Assembly: GCA_041485385.1 (NCBI GenBank)
Contig: JBGPJM010000144.1
Location: 1-12,632, forward strand
DNA length: 12,632 bases
Origin: JBGPJM01 sp041485385
GTDB taxonomy: Bacteria > Planctomycetota > Phycisphaerae > Phycisphaerales > UBA1924
Reading direction: 5' to 3'
Each line of letters opens with the position of its first letter. Positions within the stretch are counted from its first letter, which is position 1. Made by a program: the position numbers and the translations under genes. Shown here piece by piece: positions 1 to 6,943 of this stretch. The notes under the pieces are model-generated. The model was not told the origin of the DNA, did not search any database, and worked only from the letters and a program-made list of their open reading frames with translations.

Positions 1-1
1 C

Positions 2-1195
2 CTCCGGTTCTCGGCCCGGTACCGGCGCGCGGCCCAGCTCGAAGAAGGCTACGGCATCCTCACCACCCCGCTGGAGCGCCTCGTGCGCGATGTCTACGCC
101 AGCGACCCCGCCGAGCGCTTCATCGCCAGGGGCGACGGCCACCGCGACGCCCTCACCGTGGCGCGGATGCAGAAGGCCCTGGCGATCATGCAGTTCAAGG
201 CCGAGGGCCGGATGATCCAGCGCCACCCCGAGTGGAACCTCGACCACCGCCGCCTCCTGCACCGGATCGACAAGGAGAAAGGAACAGTTGAGATCGACGG
301 GGTGATTCACCCGCTGCTGGATACCAGCCTCCCGACCATCGACCCGGCCGACCCCTACGCCTACTCGCCGGAAGAAGAGCGGTGCCTGCGCCGGATCAAG
401 GAGTCGTTCGTCGGCTCGCAGAAGCTGCGCGAGCACATGGGGTGGGTGGTGCGCCACGGCCGGATGTGGACGATGCGCGACGACTGCCTCATCTTCCACG
501 CGTGCGTGCCGGTGGACAAGCAGGGCGAGCCCCTCTCCATGAGCGTGGACGGGAACGAGGTGAGCGGGCGCGAGCTGATGGATGCCCTCGGGTCGGTCGT
601 CCGCCGCGCCTTCCGCAAGCGCCCGTGGGGCCTGGACTCCGACGCCGACTGGCTCTGGTACCTCTGGGGCGGGCCGCGCTCGCCCCTCTTCGGCAAGGAC
701 AAGATGACCACCTTCGAGGGCTACTTCATCGCCGACAAGGAGGCGCAGAAGGAGCACAAGAACCCGTACTTCGAGCTGATAAACGACGCGGAGTTCGTCA
801 AACGCATCGGCCGCCTCTTCGGCTGCGGCGACAACGTGCTGGTGGTCAACGGGCACGTCCCGGTGCAGATCGAAAAGGGCGAGCAGCCGGTGAAACGCGG
901 CGGCAACGCCGTGACCATCGACGGCGCGTTCAGCGAGGCCTACGGCGACCGCGGGTACACCCTGGTCCTCAAGCCCGACCGGATCGACCTGGCCGAGCAC
1001 TCGCCGTTCACGTCGGTGGAGGATGTCATCACTTCCGGGGCGGATATCGTGCCCAAGATCACGACCATCCGGCAGTACCCCCGTGCACACACGATCGGGG
1101 ACACGGAGGAGGGGCGGCGAACGAGGCAGATGATCGCCGACCTGGATGCGCTGGTGCAGGCGTACCAGGAGGGAGTGGTTGCGGAACGCGACTGA
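2..1195 (+). CDS. fbp: Fructose-1,6-bisphosphatase class III, C-terminal part (5' end outside window)
   Basis: The reading frame is open from base 2 to the TGA at 1193-1195 (397 codons). No true start lies inside: the GTG at 83 falls in the middle of a conserved stretch, so the gene begins upstream of the window. The class III enzyme hydrolyses fructose-1,6-bisphosphate to fructose-6-phosphate in gluconeogenesis and belongs to the metal-dependent calcineurin-like phosphoesterases. Seen here are the family signatures QLEEGYGI near the left edge, the block around FEGYFIADKEAQKEHKNPYFE, the NGHVPVQIEKGE motif (its Gly-His is the late metal-ligand motif of this fold) and the C-terminal run SGADIVPKITTIRQYPR. 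The family is usually about 640-670 residues, so roughly the last 60% is present. It is followed 101 bases later by an unrelated same-strand membrane-protein gene with its own Shine-Dalgarno sequence. The family call is firm. The N-terminal catalytic half cannot be judged. Confidence 0.93.
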   Translation, partial: LRFSARYRRAAQLEEGYGILTTPLERLVRDVYASDPAERFIARGDGHRDALTVARMQKALAIMQFKAEGRMIQRHPEWNLDHRRLLHRIDKEKGTVEIDGVIHPLLDTSLPTIDPADPYAYSPEEERCLRRIKESFVGSQKLREHMGWVVRHGRMWTMRDDCLIFHACVPVDKQGEPLSMSVDGNEVSGRELMDALGSVVRRAFRKRPWGLDSDADWLWYLWGGPRSPLFGKDKMTTFEGYFIADKEAQKEHKNPYFELINDAEFVKRIGRLFGCGDNVLVVNGHVPVQIEKGEQPVKRGGNAVTIDGAFSEAYGDRGYTLVLKPDRIDLAEHSPFTSVEDVITSGADIVPKITTIRQYPRAHTIGDTEEGRRTRQMIADLDALVQAYQEGVVAERD

Positions 1196-1281
1196 GCGAG
1201 GAGCGTTCACCATTTCGCCCTTTGTGTCGCGAGAATGGGCGGCTGGCCGAAACACACTGTTGGCGCGCGGCGCGCCGAGAT

Positions 1282-1289
1282 AGAAGGAG
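1282..1289 (+). promoter_or_regulatory. Shine-Dalgarno site that fixes the start of the 1297 gene
   Basis: AGAAGGAG lies seven bases before the ATG at 1297. The same frame is open far upstream, as antisense-style open frames often are at this G+C content, so this site decides the start. Just before it, 1262-1276 can form a six-pair GC hairpin (GGCGCG-cgg-CGCGCC) with no T-run. It could be a weak terminator for the upstream gene or a structure near the ribosome site. Confidence 0.7.
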
Positions 1290-1296
1290 CCCTCCC

Positions 1297-1875
1297 ATGC
1301 CGGTGCATCCCGAACTGACCGACCTGCTGCTGCCGATCCTGCTCTCCGCGATGCTCGCATTCGTGGCGAGCTTCATCACCTGGGCGCTGCTGCCGTTCCA
1401 CCACAAGGAATGGCGCGGCCACCCCGACGAGGCGGGGTTCCTGGCGTCCATCCGGTCACTTGCGCCGGGGAACTACATGTTCCCGTTCTGCGCCGACCAC
1501 AAGAAGATGAAGGACCCGGAGTTCAAGGCGAAAATGGACGCAGGCCCGATCGGGATGCTGCAGATCTGGGCCAAGCGCCGGCCGATGCCGGTGTGCATGG
1601 GGCTGTCATTCCTGGTGAACGTGATGGTGAGCGTGCTGGTGGCGTACCTGGCGGCGCACACCCTGCTGCGCGGGGCCGCGGCGGGGGAGGTGATGCGTGT
1701 GGCCGGGACGGCGGGGATCCTGGCGTACACGATGGGGCACCTGCCGCAGAGCATCTGGTTCGGCAAGGCGCCCAGGAGCATCGCGCTGGACGTGATCGAC
1801 GGGATCGCGTTCGGCCTGGTGACGGGCGCGGTGTTCGCCTTCATGTGGCCGGCGGCGAAGTCGATCCTCGGATAG
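1297..1875 (+). CDS. Conserved four-helix membrane protein of unknown function
   Basis: This 192-residue protein starts at the ATG after AGAAGGAG. Four hydrophobic segments are visible: roughly residues 10-32, then stretches beginning GLSFLVNVMVSVLVAY, VAGTAGILAYTMGHLP and the C-terminal GIAFGLVTGAVFAFMW. Between helices 1 and 2 is a polar loop with FHHKEW (residues 34-39), a PDE triplet and GNYMFPF, followed by a segment containing GPIGML. I recognise this pattern (His and acidic residues after helix 1, then PGxYMFP and GPxG) from an uncharacterised membrane-protein family seen in Acidobacteria and related phyla, but I know no function or name for it. The paired His35-His36 could bind a metal or lie at the membrane interface; this is speculative. 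The gene is convergent with the TPR gene, only 26 bases separating their stop codons. Confidence 0.85.
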   Translation: MPVHPELTDLLLPILLSAMLAFVASFITWALLPFHHKEWRGHPDEAGFLASIRSLAPGNYMFPFCADHKKMKDPEFKAKMDAGPIGMLQIWAKRRPMPVCMGLSFLVNVMVSVLVAYLAAHTLLRGAAAGEVMRVAGTAGILAYTMGHLPQSIWFGKAPRSIALDVIDGIAFGLVTGAVFAFMWPAAKSILG

Positions 1876-1901
1876 CGCGCGTCGATCTCGCCTCTGCGCA
1901 A

Positions 1902-3647
1902 TCAGTACCAGCTCAGGTCCAGCACCACGTCGGCGTCGGCCCAGGCCTTCTTTGCTTCGTCGCCGGCGGCCTTGGCTTCGGCCGAGCCTTGGCCGCGCAG
2001 CGCCTCGGCCAAGCCCCACATCGACCACGGGTTGTTCCTGTGGACGCGGAGGTCGGCGCGGAAGGTTGCTTCGGCGGACTTGGCGTCGTTCGTAAGCATG
2101 TAGAGGGCGCCCAGCGAGAGCCGCGCGGGGAGGGCCCAGTCCGGGGGCTCGGAATAGTTGAGGCCGTCCTCGGCGGAGACGGCGGTCTCCAGGAGCTGGA
2201 CGGCCGCCTTGGTGTCGCCCTTGGCCGCGGCGATCTTTCCACCAAGCACGCCGCCGGCAACATCGAGGAGGGCCTTGACGGAGTTGAGATCGGCGACGAG
2301 GTCATCCGGCGCGGCCTTCTGCGCGGCCTTGACGGCCGCGAGCTCCTTCTCGGCGCCGGGGACATCGCCGGTGCCCAGGAAGGCCAGGCCGCGCGTGAAG
2401 TGCTGGATGGCGGCGGGGTAGACGAGTTCGTCGGGGAAGGCGGGCTCGGCGAGGATGTCATCCCACTTGCCGAAGCGGGCCATCATCTGGAGGGTAACGG
2501 GCATCATGTAGTTCATGGGGGGGAAGGCGCGGAACATCTGGAGGTCGCCGCGGGACTGGGCGTCGCGCCCGGCCTTGATCGCCTCGGCGCTGCGCCCCTT
2601 GATGGCCGCGGAGACGGCGAGGAAGTGGGCGTTGTGGGCGACGTACATCGTGGGGTAGACGCCCTTGAGGCCCGACTTGGCAAGGTAGGCGGCGTCGACC
2701 TTGAGGGCCTTGCGGTTGACCTCGGCGGCGGCGCTGTAGTCGCCGGTGCGGATGTAGATGTGCGCGGGCATGTGGACGAGGTGGCCGGCGCCGGGGGCGA
2801 GCCCGCCGAGGCGGTTGGCGGAGGCGAGGGCGCGGTCGGGGTTGGTGGAAGCCTCGACGGCGTGGATGTAGTAGTGGTTGGCGCCGGGGTGGGTGGGCTG
2901 GGCCTTGATGACGCGCTCGAGGGTCGCGACGATCTCGTCGGTGCCGGGCTGGGGCTTGCCGTCCTTGGTCCACAGGTCCCAGGGGCGGATGGTCATCATG
3001 GACTCGGCGAAGAGAGTGGCGATATCCAGGTCATCGGCAAACTTGTGGGAGACGTCGCGCATCGCGTCGGCGTAGGCCTTGTTCAGATTGTCCTGGCCCT
3101 CCTTGCTGGAGGGGGGCGTCTGGCTGTAGCGCTTGGTGAGCGCGGTGATGAGGGCTCGCTCCTTCTCGGTGGCGCTGGCCGAGAGTTGAACGGCCTTCTG
3201 CACGGCGGCGTAGGCGGCCTTGCTGCGCTCGTCGAAGGCGGGCATGTTGTAGTTGGGGCCCAGCACGAGGGCGACGCCCCACTGGCACATCGCGCACGCC
3301 GGGTCGAACTCGGCGGCCTTGGCGAAGGAGCGTTGCGCCTCGTCGTGGTTGAACGCGTAGATGAGCCGGAGGCCCTGGTCGAAGTACATCTGAGCGTCGG
3401 CGGACTTGGTCGAGACGGCGTAGTGGACATCGCTGAGGCCGTCGTAGATGAGCGCGGGGCCGGGCTGGACGTCACCGCTGGGCTGCCCCCCCACTCCCCC
3501 GATGCCTGTGCCGCACGCCCACTTGTAGAAGTCGGGCTTGGCGGGGGCCGCGGCCGGGGCACGGGTGCGCCCGGTCAGACCGACCATGACCCCGCCCACT
3601 GCTGCCACGAGCATGGTTGCCGTCACTACAGGGAGTCTCGCGTTCAT
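1902..3647 (-). CDS. Exported or membrane-anchored tetratricopeptide-repeat protein
   Basis: This 581-residue protein starts at the ATG at 3645-3647. A GGAGAG site lies six bases upstream, and a hydrophobic N-terminal segment (residues 7-25, VVTATMLVAAVGGVMVGLT) acts as signal peptide or anchor. The open frame extends further upstream but without such features. The mature part begins with a low-complexity Ala/Pro linker and a Cys-Gly-rich patch, then TPR-like helices: YFDQGLRLIYAFNHDEAQRSFAKA at about 88-111, then DPACAMCQWG (a CxxC at 118-121). Later come two His-rich blocks typical of this family, ANHYYIHAVEAS and GHLVHMPAHIYIR, and a further TPR-like region near the C-terminus. Proteins with this pattern are widespread, about 500-600 residues long, annotated only as TPR proteins, and of unknown substrate. 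The conserved His blocks and CxxC suggest metal or cofactor binding (inference). The gene is divergent from the DinB gene. Confidence 0.88.
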   Translation of the reverse strand: MNARLPVVTATMLVAAVGGVMVGLTGRTRAPAAAPAKPDFYKWACGTGIGGVGGQPSGDVQPGPALIYDGLSDVHYAVSTKSADAQMYFDQGLRLIYAFNHDEAQRSFAKAAEFDPACAMCQWGVALVLGPNYNMPAFDERSKAAYAAVQKAVQLSASATEKERALITALTKRYSQTPPSSKEGQDNLNKAYADAMRDVSHKFADDLDIATLFAESMMTIRPWDLWTKDGKPQPGTDEIVATLERVIKAQPTHPGANHYYIHAVEASTNPDRALASANRLGGLAPGAGHLVHMPAHIYIRTGDYSAAAEVNRKALKVDAAYLAKSGLKGVYPTMYVAHNAHFLAVSAAIKGRSAEAIKAGRDAQSRGDLQMFRAFPPMNYMMPVTLQMMARFGKWDDILAEPAFPDELVYPAAIQHFTRGLAFLGTGDVPGAEKELAAVKAAQKAAPDDLVADLNSVKALLDVAGGVLGGKIAAAKGDTKAAVQLLETAVSAEDGLNYSEPPDWALPARLSLGALYMLTNDAKSAEATFRADLRVHRNNPWSMWGLAEALRGQGSAEAKAAGDEAKKAWADADVVLDLSWY

Positions 3648-3653
3648 GGTGTG

Positions 3654-3659
3654 CTCTCC
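3654..3659 (-). promoter_or_regulatory. Shine-Dalgarno site for the TPR gene
   Basis: On the minus strand the sequence reads GGAGAG, six bases before the ATG at 3647. It selects this start over the upstream part of the same open frame, which reaches to 3875. Confidence 0.65.
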
Positions 3660-3811
3660 GATGCTTGGTTCGCTGAGGGCTGCGAACCCGAGACTATGTT
3701 CCGCGGTTCGCGATGCCCCTCCAGCGTACCGCAGCCGGGCCGCGACACAACCGCAGATGTCCCGGTGACACCCCATAGACCTAAATTTATCCAAAAAACC
3801 GAACTTTAACC

Positions 3812-3839
3812 TTGCAAATAGTCGGCTGATGGCTAAATT
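3812..3839 (+). promoter_or_regulatory. Possible sigma-70-like promoter of the DinB gene
   Basis: TTGCAA at 3812-3817 and TAAATT at 3834-3839 are separated by 16 bases and lie in the AT-rich core, 63 bases before the ATG at 3903. The match to consensus is partial and planctomycete promoters are poorly defined, so this is only a candidate. Confidence 0.3.
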
Positions 3840-3890
3840 GGCACCTATCCAATACCAGACGATACTTGGGGGCACGACTCACGATTGCAC

Positions 3891-3896
3891 AGGAGA
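3891..3896 (+). promoter_or_regulatory. Shine-Dalgarno site that fixes the DinB start
   Basis: AGGAGA lies six bases before the ATG at 3903. An in-frame TTG at 3885 lies just before this site, so translation from it would read through the ribosome site. The ATG is preferred. Confidence 0.75.
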
Positions 3897-3902
3897 CCTC
3901 CG

Positions 3903-4340
3903 ATGGACCGATCGTCTTTGCTCACCTGGTGGAACGACGCGTGGACCGGCGGTCTTTGGGCCGTGCCGTGGTCCAAGGCCCTTGATGGCCTGAGCGCGCA
4001 GCAGGCCGCCTGGAAGCCCGCGATAGGGCGGCACTCGATCTGGCAGAACGTGAACCACATGCTCTTCTGGCGGGAGCATGCGGTGCGCGTACTGGCCGGT
4101 GAGAAGGTGCCGAAGGAGGAGATCGAGCGTCGCAACTTCGAGGAGCCGCGCGACCCTGCTGCCGGGGCGTGGGACGCCCTCCGGCGCCGGTTCGCCGAGT
4201 CTCATCAGCAGCTGGCGGGGTTGATGGCGGACCCTTCCAAGTCGCTCGAACGCCTCCAGTTCATCCTCCCGCACGATACCTACCACCTCGGCCAGATCAT
4301 GTTCCTGCGCTCACTGCAGGGGCTGCCGCCGATCGAGTGA
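3903..4340 (+). CDS. DinB-family four-helix protein, putative metal-dependent
   Basis: This 145-residue protein has the usual DinB length. DinB-fold proteins are four-helix bundles that carry a three-histidine metal site, and relatives include bacillithiol or mycothiol transferases and many stress-linked proteins of unknown reaction. The expected ligands are visible: His52 in IWQNVNHMLFWREH, and His124 and His128 in HDTYHLGQIMFLR, which is the classic HxxxHxGQI ending. An acidic and charged middle segment (about 66-85) lies between helices 2 and 3. The start is set by AGGAGA at 3891-3896. The reaction cannot be deduced from sequence. The gene has its own upstream region and is followed by a hairpin immediately after the stop, so it may be transcribed alone. 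The family call is strong; the substrate is unknown. Confidence 0.9.
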   Translation: MDRSSLLTWWNDAWTGGLWAVPWSKALDGLSAQQAAWKPAIGRHSIWQNVNHMLFWREHAVRVLAGEKVPKEEIERRNFEEPRDPAAGAWDALRRRFAESHQQLAGLMADPSKSLERLQFILPHDTYHLGQIMFLRSLQGLPPIE

Positions 4341-4370
4341 GGCCCTCGACTCTCCGCGAGTCTCGGGCTT
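4340..4370 (+). terminator. Hairpin at the stop codon of the DinB gene
   Basis: Bases 4340-4345 (AGGCCC) pair with 4365-4370 (GGGCTT, one G-T pair), and 4348-4352 (GACTC) pair with 4358-4362 (GAGTC). A 2x2 internal loop separates the two stems and the end loop is TCCGC. It begins at the last base of the stop codon. Only a short AT-rich stretch follows rather than a T-run, so it is a candidate rather than a certain terminator. Confidence 0.4.
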
Positions 4371-4403
4371 ATTCCGAGCGTCGGGTCCGCCGATAGCACG
4401 GAA

Positions 4404-5438
4404 GTGCGATCGTTGTTTGCCATGCTCGGCCTTGGTCATCCGGCACACCGGGCGCGCGGCGGCCCCGCGGGCGAGCCGGGCAAGCGGACGCCCTCGGCGC
4501 CGGTGCTTGATCCGGCCTTCGGCGATCGCACCGCGCACATGATCCGCGAGCAGATGGCCTCGGGGGACCTCCGCGGTGTCCAACAGCTGTTCGACGCGCT
4601 CACCGACCACGCCCAGCGCGCGTTCTATGCCTCGGTCCTTTCTCGCTGGCCGGGCCACCCGCGCTGGCTCGACTCGTGGATCAACGCCGCGCCCAAGTGC
4701 GCTTCGGCGTACCTCGTCCGCGGCGTGCACGCCGTGCACTGGGCGGCCGATGCGCTGGCGGGGCACGCACCGGCGGGCGGGGATGCGCAGGAGATCTTCG
4801 AGTCGCGCATGCGCCATGCGGAGAAGAACCTCGCCGCGGCCTCGGCGCTGGCCCCCAGGGACCCGACGCCGTGGGCGTTCATGCTCGCCAGCGCGCGGGC
4901 GCTGCGGCTGGACCCGGCGATTCTGCGGGAGCGCTTCGAGCATGTGCAGCGCCTGGGCCCCGCCCACCGGATGGCCCACTCGTTCATGCTGCAGGCGCTG
5001 ACGCCGTACGCCGGCGGCTCGCACGACCAGATGTTCACGTTCGTGCAGGACGCCCTGGACACCGCCGACGACGGGAGCCCGCTGTTCACGCTTGTCGCCG
5101 AGGCGCACGTGGAGTTCTGGCTCGACCTGCGCCTGGCGGGGGACCCGGGGGCCGACGGGTACTTCCGCAGCGCGCCGGTGCGCGATTCCATCGCGCTGGC
5201 GTCCGCCTCGTGCTTCGATGCGCCGACCTTCTCGGCCGCGAAGGACACGGCCCGCAACCGCGGCTACTTCGCGTTCTGCTCGTTCCTGACCGGCGATCTC
5301 GGCGCGGCCGGCACGCAGTTCGACGCCATCGGGCCCTATGTCAACGAACTCCCGTGGGCGCACCTGGGCGATCCGGTCAAGGCCTTTGCGCGGGCCCGTG
5401 AAGAGTGTGGTGGCGCGCGGCCGCGCGCCGCGGCTTGA
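4404..5438 (+). CDS. Helical TPR-like protein of unknown function (DUF4034-like)
   Basis: The 344-residue frame starts at GTG 4404. A GGAAG at 4400-4404 fits better with an in-frame TTG at 4413, and an ATG lies at 4422, so the exact start is uncertain. There is no signal peptide, so it is probably cytoplasmic. After a Pro/Gly/Arg-rich N-terminus (about 10-35), the protein is helix-rich with loose tandem units: a segment with RWLDSWINAAPKCASAYLVRG, then RHAEKNLAAASALAPRDPTPW, then FEHVQRLGPAHRMAHSFML and GGSHDQMFTFVQDA. This order resembles actinobacterial proteins I recall under DUF4034, which are TPR-like and of unknown function. I hold that assignment only moderately. The C-terminus runs into an Arg/Ala-rich tail encoded by a perfect GC palindrome. 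The gene lies 63 bases downstream of the DinB gene, with a hairpin between them. Confidence 0.75.
   Translation: MRSLFAMLGLGHPAHRARGGPAGEPGKRTPSAPVLDPAFGDRTAHMIREQMASGDLRGVQQLFDALTDHAQRAFYASVLSRWPGHPRWLDSWINAAPKCASAYLVRGVHAVHWAADALAGHAPAGGDAQEIFESRMRHAEKNLAAASALAPRDPTPWAFMLASARALRLDPAILRERFEHVQRLGPAHRMAHSFMLQALTPYAGGSHDQMFTFVQDALDTADDGSPLFTLVAEAHVEFWLDLRLAGDPGADGYFRSAPVRDSIALASASCFDAPTFSAAKDTARNRGYFAFCSFLTGDLGAAGTQFDAIGPYVNELPWAHLGDPVKAFARAREECGGARPRAAA
5412..5429. repeat. 18-base perfect GC-only palindrome inside the gene's 3' end
   Basis: GGCGCGCGG is followed directly by its reverse complement CCGCGCGCC with no spacer. It lies seven bases before the stop codon of the 4404 gene and encodes part of its Arg/Ala tail. 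It may form a cruciform or a transcript hairpin, but it has neither loop nor T-run, so it is not a standard terminator. Confidence 0.8.
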
Positions 5439-5783
5439 GGCTTACCGTGCCGATGACGGGTCCGTTGCCCCGCTCTCAGTCTGCAACGATCCGCGCGACC
5501 GACCGGTCAGCCAAGGGCTGTCGAGTCTGGCGCTCACTATGTTGCGGGTCTCGAGCGACGAATCGCCGCGGGGATGTCTCGTCTGGCTGATCCTGGCCTG
5601 ATGCGGCCGGAAGACTGCCCGCCGCAGCAACTTGGCGGCGGCGGACAGTGGGAGAGACACCTTGAGCGTCAAAACCCTACGGCGGCTCTCGCTGTTTCAC
5701 AAGGCCCCAGCGAACGATCGCGGAGTTTCTAGAATTTCGCCCGAGCGGCACTGACGCGGCGATCCAGGTCGTCCTGCAGCCCC
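5439..5783. other. Non-coding convergent spacer
   Basis: This 345-base region lies between the 3' ends of the 4404 gene and the first minus-strand pseudopilin gene. Short open frames exist on both strands, but none has a ribosome site or a recognisable protein. The only structure I can support is the hairpin at 5615-5648. Confidence 0.55.
5615..5648. terminator. Hairpin in the convergent spacer, possible two-way terminator
   Basis: CTGCCCGCCGC (5615-5625) pairs with the segment ending GGACAG at 5648, giving an 11-position stem with one mismatch and a loop of about 12 bases. It sits in the middle of a convergent spacer, where a terminator is expected, but it has no T-run on either side. A role in factor-independent termination is uncertain. 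Confidence 0.35.
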
Positions 5784-6785
5784 TTACGGTGGTGGCCAGG
5801 GCACTTCCGGCCCGGCGAAGTCGCGCCCCCGCATTCCGGACCGGGTGTACCGCATATGCGCGATTACGGCCTCGGTCGGCGTCCCGGCGAGCGTCGGGGG
5901 CTCGAAGTTGACGTCCGGCGCGTACGTGATCGTCGTCGGCAGGCCGCTGGTGGGGGAGTTGGGCCGGAAGCCCTGGTTGCAATCAGAGGTCGACCGCACC
6001 GACACGCTGCCGTCCACGAAGAGGACCGGGACGCGCGCCTCGTCGTAGGCGAAGAACGCCACGCGCGGGCCGAAGAACCGCTGGTCGCGCTCCCACCACA
6101 TGGCCTTGTTGCTGGGGTACCTCACCTCGGAGAGCAAGCGCCCACCTATGGGGAGCGTGCCCGCGGTGGTTTCGTTGATCGTGGTGCCCTGCGCGTTGCC
6201 GGCGTCCTGCGCCATGAACGCCCGCCCGAGCTCGTAGGAGCTGGAGTATGGCCAGCGGCGGGTGGTGTTGTCGGTTGCCGGGTAGCTGGGGCGGTTGACC
6301 AAGTTCGTGTAGCTCAGCGGGTCGCGCTGCCAGCTCAGGCGGTAGAGATCACCCGGCGACACCACCATCGCCCGCGGCAGCGGCTGCTGCAGGTAGTCCT
6401 GCAGGATCAGGTGGCTGAAGAGCAGGTGCGGCACCCAGTTGGCGATCGTCAGGATATCGGTCCGACCGGTGCGCCTTCGGATGATGTCGATCGCCTGGTT
6501 CGCCGCGGCCTGCACGTCGGTGGTCGCGATGCCGCCAAATCCATAGTCAATGCCGGCGCGCCAAGAGTACATAGGGACGAGGTCGATGTTGTCGCCGCCG
6601 TAGGCGGCGGTGCCGGAGGCGAACTGCTGGAGGTTCTCAGCCGAGCCGGCGAGGCAGGCTCGTCGGCGGGAATCGGCCGAAAGAAGAGCCATCGCGCCGA
6701 CCAGCAGCACGACGATACAGAGAAGAACGACGGCCTCGACCAGGACCATCGCCCGGGGACGCCGCCGGGGGATCGACGCACCCAT
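5784..6785 (-). CDS. Pseudopilin-like protein, paralog 3 of a tandem array
   Basis: This 333-residue protein starts at the ATG at 6783-6785, with AAAGAGG seven bases before it. Its short basic leader ends RRRPRA and is followed by MVLVE and a long hydrophobic helix. This is the prepilin-peptidase/N-methylation pattern (cleavage before Met, Glu at +5), with Ala instead of the usual Gly at -1. After the helix come RRRACLAGSAENLQQFASGT and a globular domain with YSWRAGIDYGFGG. The motif RVPVLFVDGSVSVRS matches the C-terminal 'DGS' signature of planctomycete pseudopilin-like proteins, and the tail reads RGRDFAGPEVPWPPP. It is the most divergent of the three paralogs and lacks the TVAQDPxGHRxYQVG segment shared by the other two. 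Such proteins are thought to be processed by a PilD-like peptidase and to reach the inner membrane or periplasm. The specific role is unknown. Confidence 0.85.
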   Translation of the reverse strand: MGASIPRRRPRAMVLVEAVVLLCIVVLLVGAMALLSADSRRRACLAGSAENLQQFASGTAAYGGDNIDLVPMYSWRAGIDYGFGGIATTDVQAAANQAIDIIRRRTGRTDILTIANWVPHLLFSHLILQDYLQQPLPRAMVVSPGDLYRLSWQRDPLSYTNLVNRPSYPATDNTTRRWPYSSSYELGRAFMAQDAGNAQGTTINETTAGTLPIGGRLLSEVRYPSNKAMWWERDQRFFGPRVAFFAYDEARVPVLFVDGSVSVRSTSDCNQGFRPNSPTSGLPTTITYAPDVNFEPPTLAGTPTEAVIAHMRYTRSGMRGRDFAGPEVPWPPP

Positions 6786-6792
6786 GAGCAAG

Positions 6793-6799
6793 CCTCTTT
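6793..6799 (-). promoter_or_regulatory. Shine-Dalgarno site for pseudopilin paralog 3
   Basis: The minus strand reads AAAGAGG, seven bases before the ATG at 6785. It supports this start, which gives a normal short basic pilin leader, over a start at 6947 that would add 54 residues. Confidence 0.65.
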
Positions 6800-6857
6800 C
6801 GCCGCAATGACCCGGTCCGGAGACGCGACCGGAGACGGCTCGGGACATCGTACAAGA

Positions 6858-6878
6858 AGAGCGCCGTAGTTGCGCCCT
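6858..6878 (-). terminator. Possible terminator between pseudopilin paralogs 2 and 3
   Basis: On the minus strand AGGGCGC-aactacg-GCGCTCT forms a seven-pair stem (one G-U), followed by TCTTGT. It lies 66 bases after the stop of the 6944-7960 gene, within a 158-base gap, and suggests that the 5784-6785 gene may have its own promoter. Confidence 0.4.
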
Positions 6879-6943
6879 GCAATCGCGGGCCGAGAAGAGC
6901 CGAGGGGCCGGGGCGGGTCGGTCTGTGACGGGATCTCCCCGGT

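Larger units (their letters stand above)
3648..3902. other. Divergent intergenic region with AT-rich core
   Basis: This 255-base gap lies between two divergently transcribed genes and must hold promoters for both. Bases 3779-3845 are strikingly AT-rich (runs such as AAATTTATCCAAAAAA) compared with the surrounding GC-rich DNA. I find no convincing coding sequence and no clear operator palindrome. Confidence 0.6.

Noticed and set aside
1854..1892. Two-way terminator between the convergent genes at 1875 and 1902
   Set aside because: GGCGA..TCGA can pair with TCGA..TCGCC, but the stem is short, has a 2x2 internal loop and a 17-base end loop, and has no T-run.
1410..3809. Very long open plus-strand frame opposite the TPR gene
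   Set aside because: It is Gly/Val/Arg-rich with no recognisable domain and mirrors the codon bias of the true minus-strand gene; it is a GC-driven shadow.
5856..6869. Long open plus-strand frame opposite pseudopilin paralog 3
   Set aside because: Its sequence is low-complexity Arg/Gly/Val, it has no ribosome site, and the opposite strand has clear family motifs.
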